Source: Zestomonas carbonaria (lineage in GTDB: Bacteria; Pseudomonadota; Gammaproteobacteria; Pseudomonadales; Pseudomonadaceae). From it: DNA of 64,000 nt. Under the pieces are notes generated by a model. That model ran no database searches. It saw only the letters and a list, made by a program, of their open reading frames with translations, and was not told the origin of the DNA. The stretch spans positions 1 to 64,000 of the forward strand of contig NZ_CAJFCI010000017.1 of assembly GCF_904061905.1 (NCBI RefSeq), read 5' to 3'. This document shows positions 47,922 through 55,710 of the stretch, in pieces. Position 1 is the first letter of the stretch. Each line of letters begins with the position of its first letter. The translations under genes were made by a program, and so were the position numbers.

Positions 47922-49499
47922 TCAACGTTGCAGGCCGACCCGGGAGAAGTCCTGCCGGCCGAACGGGCTGACCTGGTAGCCGGTGACTTCCTTGCGCGCC
48001 AGCACGCTGGCCTGCGGGTGGGCCAATGGCAGCCACAAAGCCTGTCGCTGGATGATCGCCTGCGCTTCCTTATATAGGCGGCTGCGTTCGGCCTGCTCGG
48101 CGTTGCGCTTGCCGTCGGCGATCAGCGTGTCGAGCGCCGGGTCGCAGTAGCGCGCGAAGTTGGTCCCGGACTGCACCGCCGCGCAGGAGAACTGCGGGGT
48201 GAGGAAGTTGTCCGGGTCGCCGTTGTCGCCGGCCCAGCCCATGAACAGCAGGTCGTGCTCGCCGGCCTTGGCGCGGCGGATCAGCTCGCCCCACTCGACC
48301 ATGCGGATCTCCGCCTGGATGCCGACTTCGGCGAGGTCGGCCTGCAACAGTTGCGCGCCGAGGCTGGGGTTGGGGTTGAGCAGGCTGCTCGATGGTCGGG
48401 TCCAGATGGTCGTCCTGAAGCCTTCGGCCAGCCCCGCCTTGGCCAGCAGCGCGCGGGCCCGTTCGGGGTCGTGGGGATAGCCGGGCAGTTCGTCGGCATG
48501 GCTCCAGGTGTTCGGCGGATAGGGGCCGCTGGCCGAGGTGGCGCCGTCCTCGAATACCGCCTTGAGATAGCTGGCCTTGTCGAAGGCGAGGTTGATCGCC
48601 TGGCGCACTTCCAGCTTGTCCAGCGGTGGGTGCTGGCTGTTGAGGGCGACGAAGGCGGTCATGAAGGCCGGGGTTTCGAGCACCTGCAGGGCCGGGTCGC
48701 CGGCGGCGGAGCGCACATCCAGCGGCTTGGGCGACAGGGCGATGTGGCACTCGCCACGGCGCAGCTTCTGCAGGCGCACGTTGGCGTCCGGGGTGATGGC
48801 GAACACCAGGGCGTCCACCGCCGGTTTGCCGGCGAAGTAGTCGGGGTTGGCGGTGTAGCGCACGAGGGCGTCCTTCTGGAAGCGCTTGAGCACGAACGGG
48901 CCGGTGCCCACCGGCTGGATGTTGAGCTTCTCCGGCGTGCCGGCCGCGAGCAGCCGGTCGGCGTATTCGGCGGAATAGATGGAGGCGAAGCCCATGCTCA
49001 GGGTGGCGAGGAACGTCGCGTCCGGGTGGTTCAGGGTGAAACGCACGCTGAGCGGGTCGGGCGCCTCGATGTCCTTGATCAGGCCGGGCAACTGCATCGA
49101 CTGGGCGTGCGGATAGCCGCCCGGCGCGGTCTTGTGCCAGGGATGCGCCGGGTCGAGCATGCGCCGGAAGCTGAACAGCACGTCGTCGGCGTTCAGCTCG
49201 CGGCTCGGGGTGAACCAGTCGGTGCGCTGGAACTTCACGCCCGGACGCAGCTTGAACAGGTAGCTCAGGCCGTCCGCCGATATCTCCCAGCTCTCCGCCA
49301 GGCTGGGCATGAGTTCGCCGCTGGCGGCATCGAAGTCCACCAGGCGGTTCATCAGCGCATCGGCCGAGGCGTTGGTGGTGGTCAGCGAGTTGTACTGCAC
49401 CACGTCGAAACCTTCCGGGCTGGCTTCGGTACAGACGCTGAGTACGGCGGCCTGGGCCATCAACGGGGCGAACAGCAGAGGCAGGGCGGCGAGGCGCAT
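47922..49499 (-). CDS. Periplasmic dipeptide-type ABC substrate-binding protein (DppA-like)
   Basis: A 525-residue family 5 solute-binding protein from the ATG at 49499, with signal peptide MRLAALPLLFAPLMAQAAVLSVC. The SBP5 landmarks are FDVVQYNSLTTTNASADALMNRLVDFD and YLFKLRPGVKFQRTDWFTPSRELNADDVLFSFRRML. It should bind dipeptides, oligopeptides or haem-like ligands. No permease or ATPase genes are adjacent, so it is an orphan at this locus, as at the same position in PAO1. Confidence 0.88.
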   Translation of the reverse strand: MRLAALPLLFAPLMAQAAVLSVCTEASPEGFDVVQYNSLTTTNASADALMNRLVDFDAASGELMPSLAESWEISADGLSYLFKLRPGVKFQRTDWFTPSRELNADDVLFSFRRMLDPAHPWHKTAPGGYPHAQSMQLPGLIKDIEAPDPLSVRFTLNHPDATFLATLSMGFASIYSAEYADRLLAAGTPEKLNIQPVGTGPFVLKRFQKDALVRYTANPDYFAGKPAVDALVFAITPDANVRLQKLRRGECHIALSPKPLDVRSAAGDPALQVLETPAFMTAFVALNSQHPPLDKLEVRQAINLAFDKASYLKAVFEDGATSASGPYPPNTWSHADELPGYPHDPERARALLAKAGLAEGFRTTIWTRPSSSLLNPNPSLGAQLLQADLAEVGIQAEIRMVEWGELIRRAKAGEHDLLFMGWAGDNGDPDNFLTPQFSCAAVQSGTNFARYCDPALDTLIADGKRNAEQAERSRLYKEAQAIIQRQALWLPLAHPQASVLARKEVTGYQVSPFGRQDFSRVGLQR

Positions 49500-49644
49500 G
49501 GGAGACTCCTGTCGAACGGGCCGGCCTACCCTAGACCATGGCGCGACGCGGGACAACGGCGCCGGCCGACGAGCGGTCGTCCCGGCGATGGCACGGCGTA
49601 GCCGCGCGGTCGCGGCAGGAGGCTTTTTCGGGGGCAGGTTACCC

Positions 49645-49673
49645 TTGTTGCTCGAGGGGCTTTCTGGTATAAA
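49645..49673 (+). promoter_or_regulatory. Sigma-70-type promoter for rpmB-rpmG
   Basis: TTGTTG (49645-49650) and TATAAA (49668-49673) are separated by 17 bp, a good housekeeping promoter. The resulting leader to rpmB is about 140 nt. The rest of the 321-bp gap between the binding-protein start and rpmB shows no gene. Confidence 0.65.
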
Positions 49674-49820
49674 GCAGCGCTCTTTTCTAGGGGCCCGGTT
49701 GCCGTGCTGGTTCATGCGGCCGGTAAGACCCCCGAGAAACGCGGCGCAGAGCGCCATTGGACATTGAGTTTAAGCAGCCAACCCATGCCGGGTTGGGCAT
49801 GTGGTTTAGAGGGCTGAGGT

Positions 49821-50057
49821 ATGTCGAGAGTCTGTCAGGTGACCGGTAAGGGTCCGGTAACCGGGAACAACGTTTCCCACGCTAACAACAAAACCCGTCG
49901 TCGTTTCCTGCCGAACCTGCAACATCACCGTTTCTGGGTCGAGTCCGAGAAGCGCTTCGTGCGTCTGCGCGTTTCCGCCAAGGGCATGCGCGTGATCGAC
50001 AAGCGTGGTATTGATGTCGTGCTGGCCGAGCTGCGCGCTCGCGGCGAAAAGGTTTAA
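49821..50057 (+). CDS. rpmB: 50S ribosomal protein L28
   Basis: A 78-residue ribosomal protein beginning [39 protein letters not shown], the standard L28 signature, with [30 protein letters not shown] at the end. A GAGGT site precedes it. Followed 10 bp later by rpmG in the usual two-gene operon. Confidence 0.98.
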   Translation: MSRVCQVTGKGPVTGNNVSHANNKTRRRFLPNLQHHRFWVESEKRFVRLRVSAKGMRVIDKRGIDVVLAELRARGEKV

Positions 50058-50067
50058 GGAGATAGTC

Positions 50068-50223
50068 ATGCGTGAACTGATCCGTTTGGTGTCCAGCGCC
50101 GGTACCGGCCACTTCTACACCACCGACAAGAACAAGCGCACCACCCCGGACAAGATCGAGATCAAGAAATTCGATCCGACCATCCGCAAGCACGTGATCT
50201 ACAAGGAAGCCAAGATCAAGTAA
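50068..50223 (+). CDS. rpmG: 50S ribosomal protein L33
   Basis: A 51-residue protein from [51 protein letters not shown], preceded by AAGGAGATAG. The zinc-binding cysteine pairs of some L33 forms are absent, so this is the zinc-independent form. The TAA stop at 50221-50223 lies within the predicted binding site of the group II intron, which begins at 50227. Confidence 0.98.
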   Translation: MRELIRLVSSAGTGHFYTTDKNKRTTPDKIEIKKFDPTIRKHVIYKEAKIK

Positions 50224-51245
50224 TTGGTGCGACACGCATGGTCGTGTCGTGCTTGGTTGGGAGCTTTACCCTGACACCAAGCCCCTTGATTCAAGGGGCT
50301 GAAGTCAAAACTAAGCAGATGAGCCTGGCTTTGATAGCCTAAGTAATCCGCCTGCGGGGGTGCGAAATTCTCCGTTTGCGGGGAAAGAACGCCTCGAATT
50401 CGCCTCCCTGAGGTTAGAGTTCGATCAAAAGCACTATCAAAAGAACAATCTCCACCGGGGATTGTCTCAAATGAACGAAGCTCCCTGGGGGGACGAAACT
50501 CCCATCGGGGTTTTTCGTTTTCTCAAAAGCTTGATCATTTGGCCCTCCGCCACCGTCGTGAGACGTGGGAGGCATCTTGTCCAAGCACGAGCGCAAGCTC
50601 TATCTATCATTGTCCAGCCATTGCCTGCACGGAATGGTAGCGGACTCGTTGTACGACCAACGATAGCCTAGGGAGACATGCGTCACTGGTAACGGTGGGG
50701 TATGAAGCTTTCCCGACAATGTAGCCCCCTTTCAGGGTGCGTCTTTGCCGTGAGGCGAGGCGCAGACGCTCGGAGCAGTACCGGGTCGAGGCGCTAGGCT
50801 GGCTGGCATGGACAACGCAAGTGAACTGCTGATAAACGTCGTTATGATCAGATTGCCAAAACTGCTGTTAGGCAATAACCAAAAGGTGCGTGGTCGGTTA
50901 TCCCTGTCGATTATGGGGATACGTCGTCTCGGTACCACCGGCGAATAGGCAGGTCCTAAACCAGTCGTGTGATAGATAGGGAACGTGGTAAGCCCGTATT
51001 GCTGCCCTCGTGGCAGGGGAGCCGCAAGGCGAACTGTTGGCGGTGCGGGTATGGGATTGCAGAAAAAGCGAATGCCGGGCTGTAATGGTTCGGATAGGGG
51101 TTGGAACATCACCCCACGGGAAACCGGGCAGACTTCTGCAGGGTCTTTCGTCGCATGACGTCTGACTGACCTCACTCAAAATAGGTGGCAAGTCCACCAG
51201 GCTCGTATCCCCTCCGGGGATAGGGGAAACGCAAGGAGAGAACGG

Positions 51246-51401
51246 ATGAACAGTTTTGCTCGCGAGATTCTCGCGGCCGCAAGGCAGGCTCCGGCCATCT
51301 ACTTCGCGCCGCTTCTGGGTGCGATTCAGGAAGTGAAAGCCGAGTGGCAGCGCCAAGTGCGCAGCAACGAGGCCAGCTCTTCTCTGGAGAAAAAGCGCTA
51401 G
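51246..51401 (+). CDS. Small ORF of unknown function inside the group II intron
   Basis: A 51-codon ORF with a good ribosome-binding site (AAGGAGAG ending 7 nt before the ATG). The product starts MNSFAREILAAARQAPAIYF and ends in a charged EKKR tail; the middle (LLGAIQEVKAEWQRQVRSNEA) looks amphipathic and helical. It lies after the region resembling domains I-III and 116 bp before the maturase gene, so probably in domain IV. I do not recognise it. It could be a real peptide, a translational leader for the maturase, or chance. Confidence 0.5.
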   Translation: MNSFAREILAAARQAPAIYFAPLLGAIQEVKAEWQRQVRSNEASSSLEKKR

Positions 51402-51517
51402 GAGCACCCGCAAGCCCTCCGGGGTTTGCCGCAGCCATCATCAACCCCGTTCGGGACCACTGTTCCCGGACGGGGGCAGTGCGTTTCCGCTCGGGATCTA
51501 CCTGAGAGGAAAGCAGC

Positions 51518-53224
51518 ATGAAAGAACTCAGCCAGCCGGCCGGGTCTGCGTTTTCCGACACTCCGCAGCAATGGCACGACATCGACTGGTGTCGTGTGCA
51601 GCGGAATGTCCGAGGAATGCAGATACGGATTGCGAAGGCTTGTCGGGAAGGCAAATGGCGCAAGGTGAAAGCCCTGCAACGAATGCTGACCCGCTCGAAG
51701 TCGGCCAGATATCTGGCCGTACGGAGAGTCACTGAAAACCAGGGCAAGCGCACGGCGGGAGTCGACCGCGTGCTCTGGGATACCCCCGACGCCAAATGGA
51801 AAGCGGCACAAGGGTTGAAGCGGCGCGGATATCAGCCACGGCCTTTACGGCGTGTGTTCATTCCAAAGTCGAATGGGAAGGAACGCCCCCTAGGCATCCC
51901 GACCATGACCGACAGAGCCATGCAGGCATTGTATCTGCTGGCGCTGGCACCCATTGCGGAAACCACGGGCGATCCGAACAGCTACGGCTTCAGGATCGAA
52001 CGCTCGACGGCGGATGCAATGAGTCAGCTATTCACCTGTCTGTCCCAGAAGGCTTCGGCTCGATGGGTACTGGAGGCGGATATCGAAGGCTGCTTCGATC
52101 ACATCAACCACCACTGGTTGGTCGCGAATATCCCTACGGATAAAGCGATTCTCCGGAAATGGTTGAAGGCTGGCGTGGTTCATAAAGGCCAACTACAGGC
52201 AACGGATGCCGGTACGCCACAAGGCGGGATCATCTCGCCGACCTTGGCAAATATGGTGCTGGACGGGCTGGAGTCAGGTCTCAAGCAATATCTGGGACGG
52301 GCGAAGGCAAAGAAGCTAAAGATACATGTGGTGCGTTATGCGGATGATTTCGTGATTACCGGCGACTCTCCGGAGGTGCTGGCAGACGAGGTCAAACCTT
52401 GGGTAGAGCAGTTCCTGGCGGTACGCGGACTGCGGTTGTCACCCGAGAAAACGCAGATTGTCCACATCGACCAAGGCTTTAACTTCCTGGGATGGAGCTT
52501 CCGCAAATACAAAGGGAAGCTCCTGATCAAACCGAGCAAGAAAAACGCGCAAGCGTTCTATCGCAAGGTGAAGGAAGCGATCAGCAACAACAAGACGACG
52601 AGACAGGAGAACCTGATTCGCCTGCTGAATCCGGTCTTGAGAGGTTGGGCGTTGTATCACCAACCCGTGGTTGCCAAGCAGGCGTTCAGTCGCATGGATT
52701 TCCTGCTCTTTCAGGCAATATGGCGTTGGGCAAAACGGCGGCATCCGAGGAAAAATCTCGAATGGATACGGAAGAAGTATTTCCGAACGAGCGAGAACAA
52801 GAACTGGGTGTTTGCCACCACGGTACTTACCGAGGAAGGGAGCAAAAAGGATTTTGTGCTGTATACCCTGTCGGAAACACCAATCGAGCGGCACATCAAG
52901 ATCAACGGGGAATACAACCCCTTCGATCCCTCGATGGAGGCAATGGGCGAGAAGTTGCGGATGGATCGGATGCTGAAGAAGCTGAAGTACCGGAAGCAGA
53001 TTACGAGCCTATACGTGAGCCAAAAGGGACGATGTGTACTCTGTGGGCAACCGATAACCAAGGAAACGGGATGGCATGACCATCACATCGTTCACCGCTC
53101 GCAAGGCGGCAGTGATGCGACGGCCAACCGGGTGCTACTGCACCCCAATTGCCATCAACAGCTACATAACCGTGGTCTGACAGTGAGCAAGCCGGCTCCC
53201 TCGGGGGCTTCGTTAAAGGCTTGA
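51518..53224 (+). CDS. ltrA: Group II intron reverse transcriptase/maturase with HNH endonuclease
   Basis: A 568-residue intron-encoded protein. An N-terminal RT-0/RT-N region is followed by fingers-palm blocks with TDRAMQALYLLALAPIAE, catalytic Asp188 (LEADIEGCFDHI), GTPQGGIISPTLANMVLDGLE, and YADD at 274-277 (VVRYADDFVITG). The maturase X/thumb region is about 320-460 (IRLLNPVLRGWALYHQPVV). The HNH domain is about 507-550, with CVLCG, DHHIVHRSQGG and HPNCHQQLH. All catalytic residues are intact, so splicing and mobility are plausible. It starts after a GAGAGGAAAGC site, and its stop overlaps the first bases of domain V. Confidence 0.95.
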   Translation: MKELSQPAGSAFSDTPQQWHDIDWCRVQRNVRGMQIRIAKACREGKWRKVKALQRMLTRSKSARYLAVRRVTENQGKRTAGVDRVLWDTPDAKWKAAQGLKRRGYQPRPLRRVFIPKSNGKERPLGIPTMTDRAMQALYLLALAPIAETTGDPNSYGFRIERSTADAMSQLFTCLSQKASARWVLEADIEGCFDHINHHWLVANIPTDKAILRKWLKAGVVHKGQLQATDAGTPQGGIISPTLANMVLDGLESGLKQYLGRAKAKKLKIHVVRYADDFVITGDSPEVLADEVKPWVEQFLAVRGLRLSPEKTQIVHIDQGFNFLGWSFRKYKGKLLIKPSKKNAQAFYRKVKEAISNNKTTRQENLIRLLNPVLRGWALYHQPVVAKQAFSRMDFLLFQAIWRWAKRRHPRKNLEWIRKKYFRTSENKNWVFATTVLTEEGSKKDFVLYTLSETPIERHIKINGEYNPFDPSMEAMGEKLRMDRMLKKLKYRKQITSLYVSQKGRCVLCGQPITKETGWHDHHIVHRSQGGSDATANRVLLHPNCHQQLHNRGLTVSKPAPSGASLKA

Positions 53225-53314
53225 GCCGTATGCGCTGAAAGGCGCACGTACGGTTCTTAGGGGGAGGTGGGCCAGCAATGGCCTGCCTCTACCCGACATC
53301 CGCACCTTGTGAAG

Positions 53315-53342
53315 AAAACCCGCCATCGCGCGGGTTTTTTTC
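53315..53342 (+). terminator. Rho-independent terminator, probably the original rpmBG terminator
   Basis: AACCCGC-CATCGC-GCGGGTT-type stem followed by seven T, 18 bp downstream of the intron 3' end. With the intron removed it would lie about 20 nt after the rpmG stop, the natural place for that operon's terminator. Confidence 0.75.
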
Positions 53343-53344
53343 TG

Positions 53345-53470
53345 CCTGCGATTTATTGGATTTCCGCGTTAGCGGCGGCCCGCGTAGGGGAATGACGGGG
53401 CCTTGAAGCGCGCCGGTTGTTCCCCCCCCGTCGTCCTCGCGAACGCGGGGACCCACTAAAAGAAACGCGG
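53345..53470. repeat. Degenerate dispersed repeat downstream of the cupin gene
   Basis: TTTCCGCGTTAGCGG... and ...CGCGAACGCGGGGACCCACTA are degenerate relatives of the CCGCGTTCGCGGGAATGAC family at 36157 and 60727. No gene is present between the intron terminator and the cupin gene. Confidence 0.5.
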
Positions 53471-53534
53471 GGGACCCGGTAAAAGAAAGGCCCACACGAG
53501 GCGGGCCGAGGGTCTTGCGGGGGAGAGAAGCGGG

Positions 53535-53900
53535 TCAGTTGGCGGCTTGCTCGAAGATCACGTACACCTTGCGGCACGGTTCGAGCACTTCCCAGGTGCC
53601 GCGGAAGCCGGCGGGGATTACGAAGCGGTCGCCGGCGCGCAGGGTCTTGGCGTTGCCCTCGCTGTCGCGCAGGACCGAGACGCCCTGGAGGATTTCGCAG
53701 TACTCGTGCTCGGTGTAGTTCACCGTCCACTGGCCGACCGCGCCTTCCCAGATGCCGCTGTTGAACTGGCCGCAGGGGCTGGAATAGTGGTTGCGCACGC
53801 TCTGCTCGGGGTCGCCCTTGAGGATCTTCTCGGCCGCCGGACGGTAATGTTCGGTCTGGGTCTCGGCCTGGGCGAAATCGACGATCTGCTGGATGTTCAT
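53535..53900 (-). CDS. Small cupin-domain protein
   Basis: A 121-residue protein from the ATG at 53900 (MNIQQIVDFAQAETQTEHYRP). A single cupin barrel: GQWTVNYTEHEYCEILQGVSVLRDSEGNAKTLRAGDRFVIPAGFRGTWEVLEPCRKVYVIFEQ, of the type found in amine and amino-acid catabolic loci. Divergent from kauB, sharing a promoter region that holds a TCAA...TTGA motif. Enzymatic or sensory role unknown. In PAO1, as I recall it, a homologous gene lies close to kauB. Confidence 0.82.
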   Translation of the reverse strand: MNIQQIVDFAQAETQTEHYRPAAEKILKGDPEQSVRNHYSSPCGQFNSGIWEGAVGQWTVNYTEHEYCEILQGVSVLRDSEGNAKTLRAGDRFVIPAGFRGTWEVLEPCRKVYVIFEQAAN

Positions 53901-53993
53901 GGCGATGCCTGTGTTGTTGGAGATTGGTCTGGCGTCGGATGACGGCAGTCTATGTTTAATAAAACGCACATGACAAGGCTGTTTATCCCCGTA

Positions 53994-54013
53994 TTGTCAA
54001 AAATATTGAAAAT
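53994..54013. promoter_or_regulatory. Candidate PauR-type operator in the cupin/kauB intergenic region
   Basis: TTGTCAAAAATATTGAAAAT contains an imperfect TCAA-N5-TTGA palindrome. A related TTGAAAATACTGAA occurs at 62024-62037 upstream of the pauR homologue. PauR is known to repress polyamine catabolic genes in P. aeruginosa; the exact motif here is matched by eye only. Confidence 0.35.
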
Positions 54014-54116
54014 CCGCCGTGCGCTGGTTTAGTGTTGTGGGGATTGGCTGAACAGGCCTTGCCGAATTCGCGCGGCCGCTCCTGGATGGCCGCCACCACA
54101 ACAAGAGGAATCCCCC

Positions 54117-55610
54117 ATGACCAGCTTGACCCGTGCCGATTGGGAACAGCGCGCCAACGACCTGAAGATCGAGGGTCGCGCCTACATCCAGGGCGAATAC
54201 ACCGCCGCCGCTTCCGGGGCGACCTTCGACTGCATCAGCCCGGTCGATGGACGGGTGCTGGGCCAGGTGGCCAGTTGCGACAGCGCCGACGCCGAGCGTG
54301 CGGTGGCGGCGGCTCGTGCGGCCTTCGAGTCGGGCGCCTGGTCGCGCCTGGCGCCGGCCAAGCGCAAGAAGGTGATGATCCGCTTCGCCGAACTGATCCA
54401 GCAGCACGGCGAGGAACTGGCCCTGCTGGAAACCCTGGACATGGGCAAGCCGATCAGCGACGCGCTGGCCATCGACGTCAACAGCGCCGCCAACTCGATC
54501 CGCTGGAGCGGCGAGGCGATCGACAAGGTCTATGACGAAGTCGCCGCCACTCCGCACAACGAGCTGGGCCTGGTGACCCGCGAGGCGATCGGCGTGGTCG
54601 CCGCCATCGTGCCGTGGAACTTCCCGCTGCTGATGAGCTGCTGGAAGCTCGGTCCGGCGCTGGCTACCGGTAACTCGGTGATCCTCAAGCCGTCGGAAAA
54701 ATCGCCGCTGACTGCCATCCGCATCGCCCAACTGGCCACCGAGGCCGGCATTCCGAACGGCGTGTTCAACGTCCTGCCGGGCTACGGCCACACCGTCGGC
54801 AAGGCGCTGGCGCTGCACATGGACGTCGACTGCCTGGTGTTCACCGGTTCGACCAAGATCGCCAAGCAACTGATGATCTATGCGGGCGAATCGAACATGA
54901 AGCGCGTCTGGCTGGAAGCCGGCGGCAAGAGCCCGAACATCGTGTTCGCCGACGCTCCGGACCTGAAGGCCGCCGCCGAGGCCGCGGCCGGCGCCATCGC
55001 CTTCAACCAGGGCGAGGTGTGCACCGCCGGTTCGCGCCTGCTGGTGGAGAAGTCGATCAAGGACCAGTTCCTGCCGCTGGTGATCGAGGCGCTGAAGGGC
55101 TGGAAGCCGGGCAACCCGCTGGACCCGGCGACCAACGTCGGCGCGCTGGTGGACACCCAGCAGATGAACACCGTGCTGTCCTACATCGAGGCCGGCCACG
55201 CCGATGGTGCCAAGCTGGTGGCCGGCGGCAAGCGCACCCTGGAGGAGACCGGCGGCGTGTACGTCGAGCCGACCATCTTCGACGGAGTGAGCAATGCCAT
55301 GAAGATCGCCCGCGAGGAAATCTTCGGCCCGGTGCTGTCGGTGATCGAGTTCGAGACCGCCGAGGAAGCCGTGCGCATCGCCAACGACACGCCCTACGGC
55401 CTGGCCGCGGCGGTGTGGACCAGCAACATCTCCAAGGCGCACCTGACCGCCAAGGCGCTGCGCGCCGGTAGCGTGTGGGTCAACCAGTACGACGGCGGCG
55501 ACATGACCGCGCCGTTCGGCGGCTTCAAGCAGTCCGGCAACGGCCGCGACAAGTCGCTGCACGCCTTCGACAAGTACACCGAACTGAAGGCGACCTGGAT
55601 CAAGCTCTGA
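54117..55610 (+). CDS. kauB: Gamma-glutamyl-aminoaldehyde dehydrogenase KauB
   Basis: A 497-residue aldehyde dehydrogenase with IVPWNFP (about 164-170), FTGSTKIAK, general-base Glu267 (WLEAGGKSPN) and catalytic Cys302 (FNQGEVCTAG). In P. aeruginosa KauB oxidises aldehydes from arginine, agmatine, putrescine and cadaverine breakdown. A strong site (CAAGAGGAAT) precedes the ATG. Unlike the PAO1 arrangement I recall, no aminotransferase gene adjoins it here. The paralogue at 1386 does sit with one. Confidence 0.92.
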   Translation: MTSLTRADWEQRANDLKIEGRAYIQGEYTAAASGATFDCISPVDGRVLGQVASCDSADAERAVAAARAAFESGAWSRLAPAKRKKVMIRFAELIQQHGEELALLETLDMGKPISDALAIDVNSAANSIRWSGEAIDKVYDEVAATPHNELGLVTREAIGVVAAIVPWNFPLLMSCWKLGPALATGNSVILKPSEKSPLTAIRIAQLATEAGIPNGVFNVLPGYGHTVGKALALHMDVDCLVFTGSTKIAKQLMIYAGESNMKRVWLEAGGKSPNIVFADAPDLKAAAEAAAGAIAFNQGEVCTAGSRLLVEKSIKDQFLPLVIEALKGWKPGNPLDPATNVGALVDTQQMNTVLSYIEAGHADGAKLVAGGKRTLEETGGVYVEPTIFDGVSNAMKIAREEIFGPVLSVIEFETAEEAVRIANDTPYGLAAAVWTSNISKAHLTAKALRAGSVWVNQYDGGDMTAPFGGFKQSGNGRDKSLHAFDKYTELKATWIKL

Positions 55611-55614
55611 CAGA

Positions 55615-55710
55615 GCGGCGGCAAGCTTCAAGCGGCAAGCCACAAGCGAGCGGGTTGCGGCTCGGGCTCCGCTTTTAACTTGTCGCTTGTAGCTTGAGGC
55701 TTGCCGCTTT
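55615..55710. repeat. AGCGGCAAGC-type imperfect inverted repeat
   Basis: GCGGCAAGCTTCAAGCGG... and ...AGCTTGAGGCTTGCCGC form an imperfect hairpin between kauB and the MFS gene. A sister element is at 62648-62726. Both lie directly downstream of genes and may stabilise or end transcripts. Confidence 0.6.

Larger units (their letters stand above)
50227..53297 (+). mobile_element. Group II intron (IIB, chloroplast-like class) inserted 3 nt after the rpmG stop
   Basis: The 5' end is GTGCGACACG. Domain V is a 34-nt hairpin at 53223-53256, GAGCCGTATGCGC...GTACGGTTC. Domain VI follows, with a bulged A at 53291, seven bases from the 3' end CCGAC. A candidate EBS1, CGATTAT (50908-50914), lies in the 11-nt loop of a 6-bp hairpin and pairs with IBS1 GTAATTG (50220-50226) over seven positions, two of them wobbles. 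TGATC (50845-50849) can pair with IBS2 GATCA (50214-50218). The intron encodes the maturase at 51518 and a small ORF at 51246. The exons would join TAATTG to ATCCGCACC. A second GTGCG at 50737 is a weaker alternative 5' end. Class and ends are inferred by eye. Confidence 0.85.

Noticed and set aside
50360..50671. 103-codon reading frame in the 5' part of the intron
   Set aside because: It lies in the structured RNA region, lacks a ribosome-binding site and has no recognisable protein features.
50737..53297. GTGCG at 50737 as the 5' end of the group II intron
   Set aside because: It would leave about 510 nt of structured sequence unexplained after rpmG, and I found no exon-binding match for its upstream bases. 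The start at 50227 gives plausible EBS1 and EBS2 pairings and restores rpmG to its terminator.
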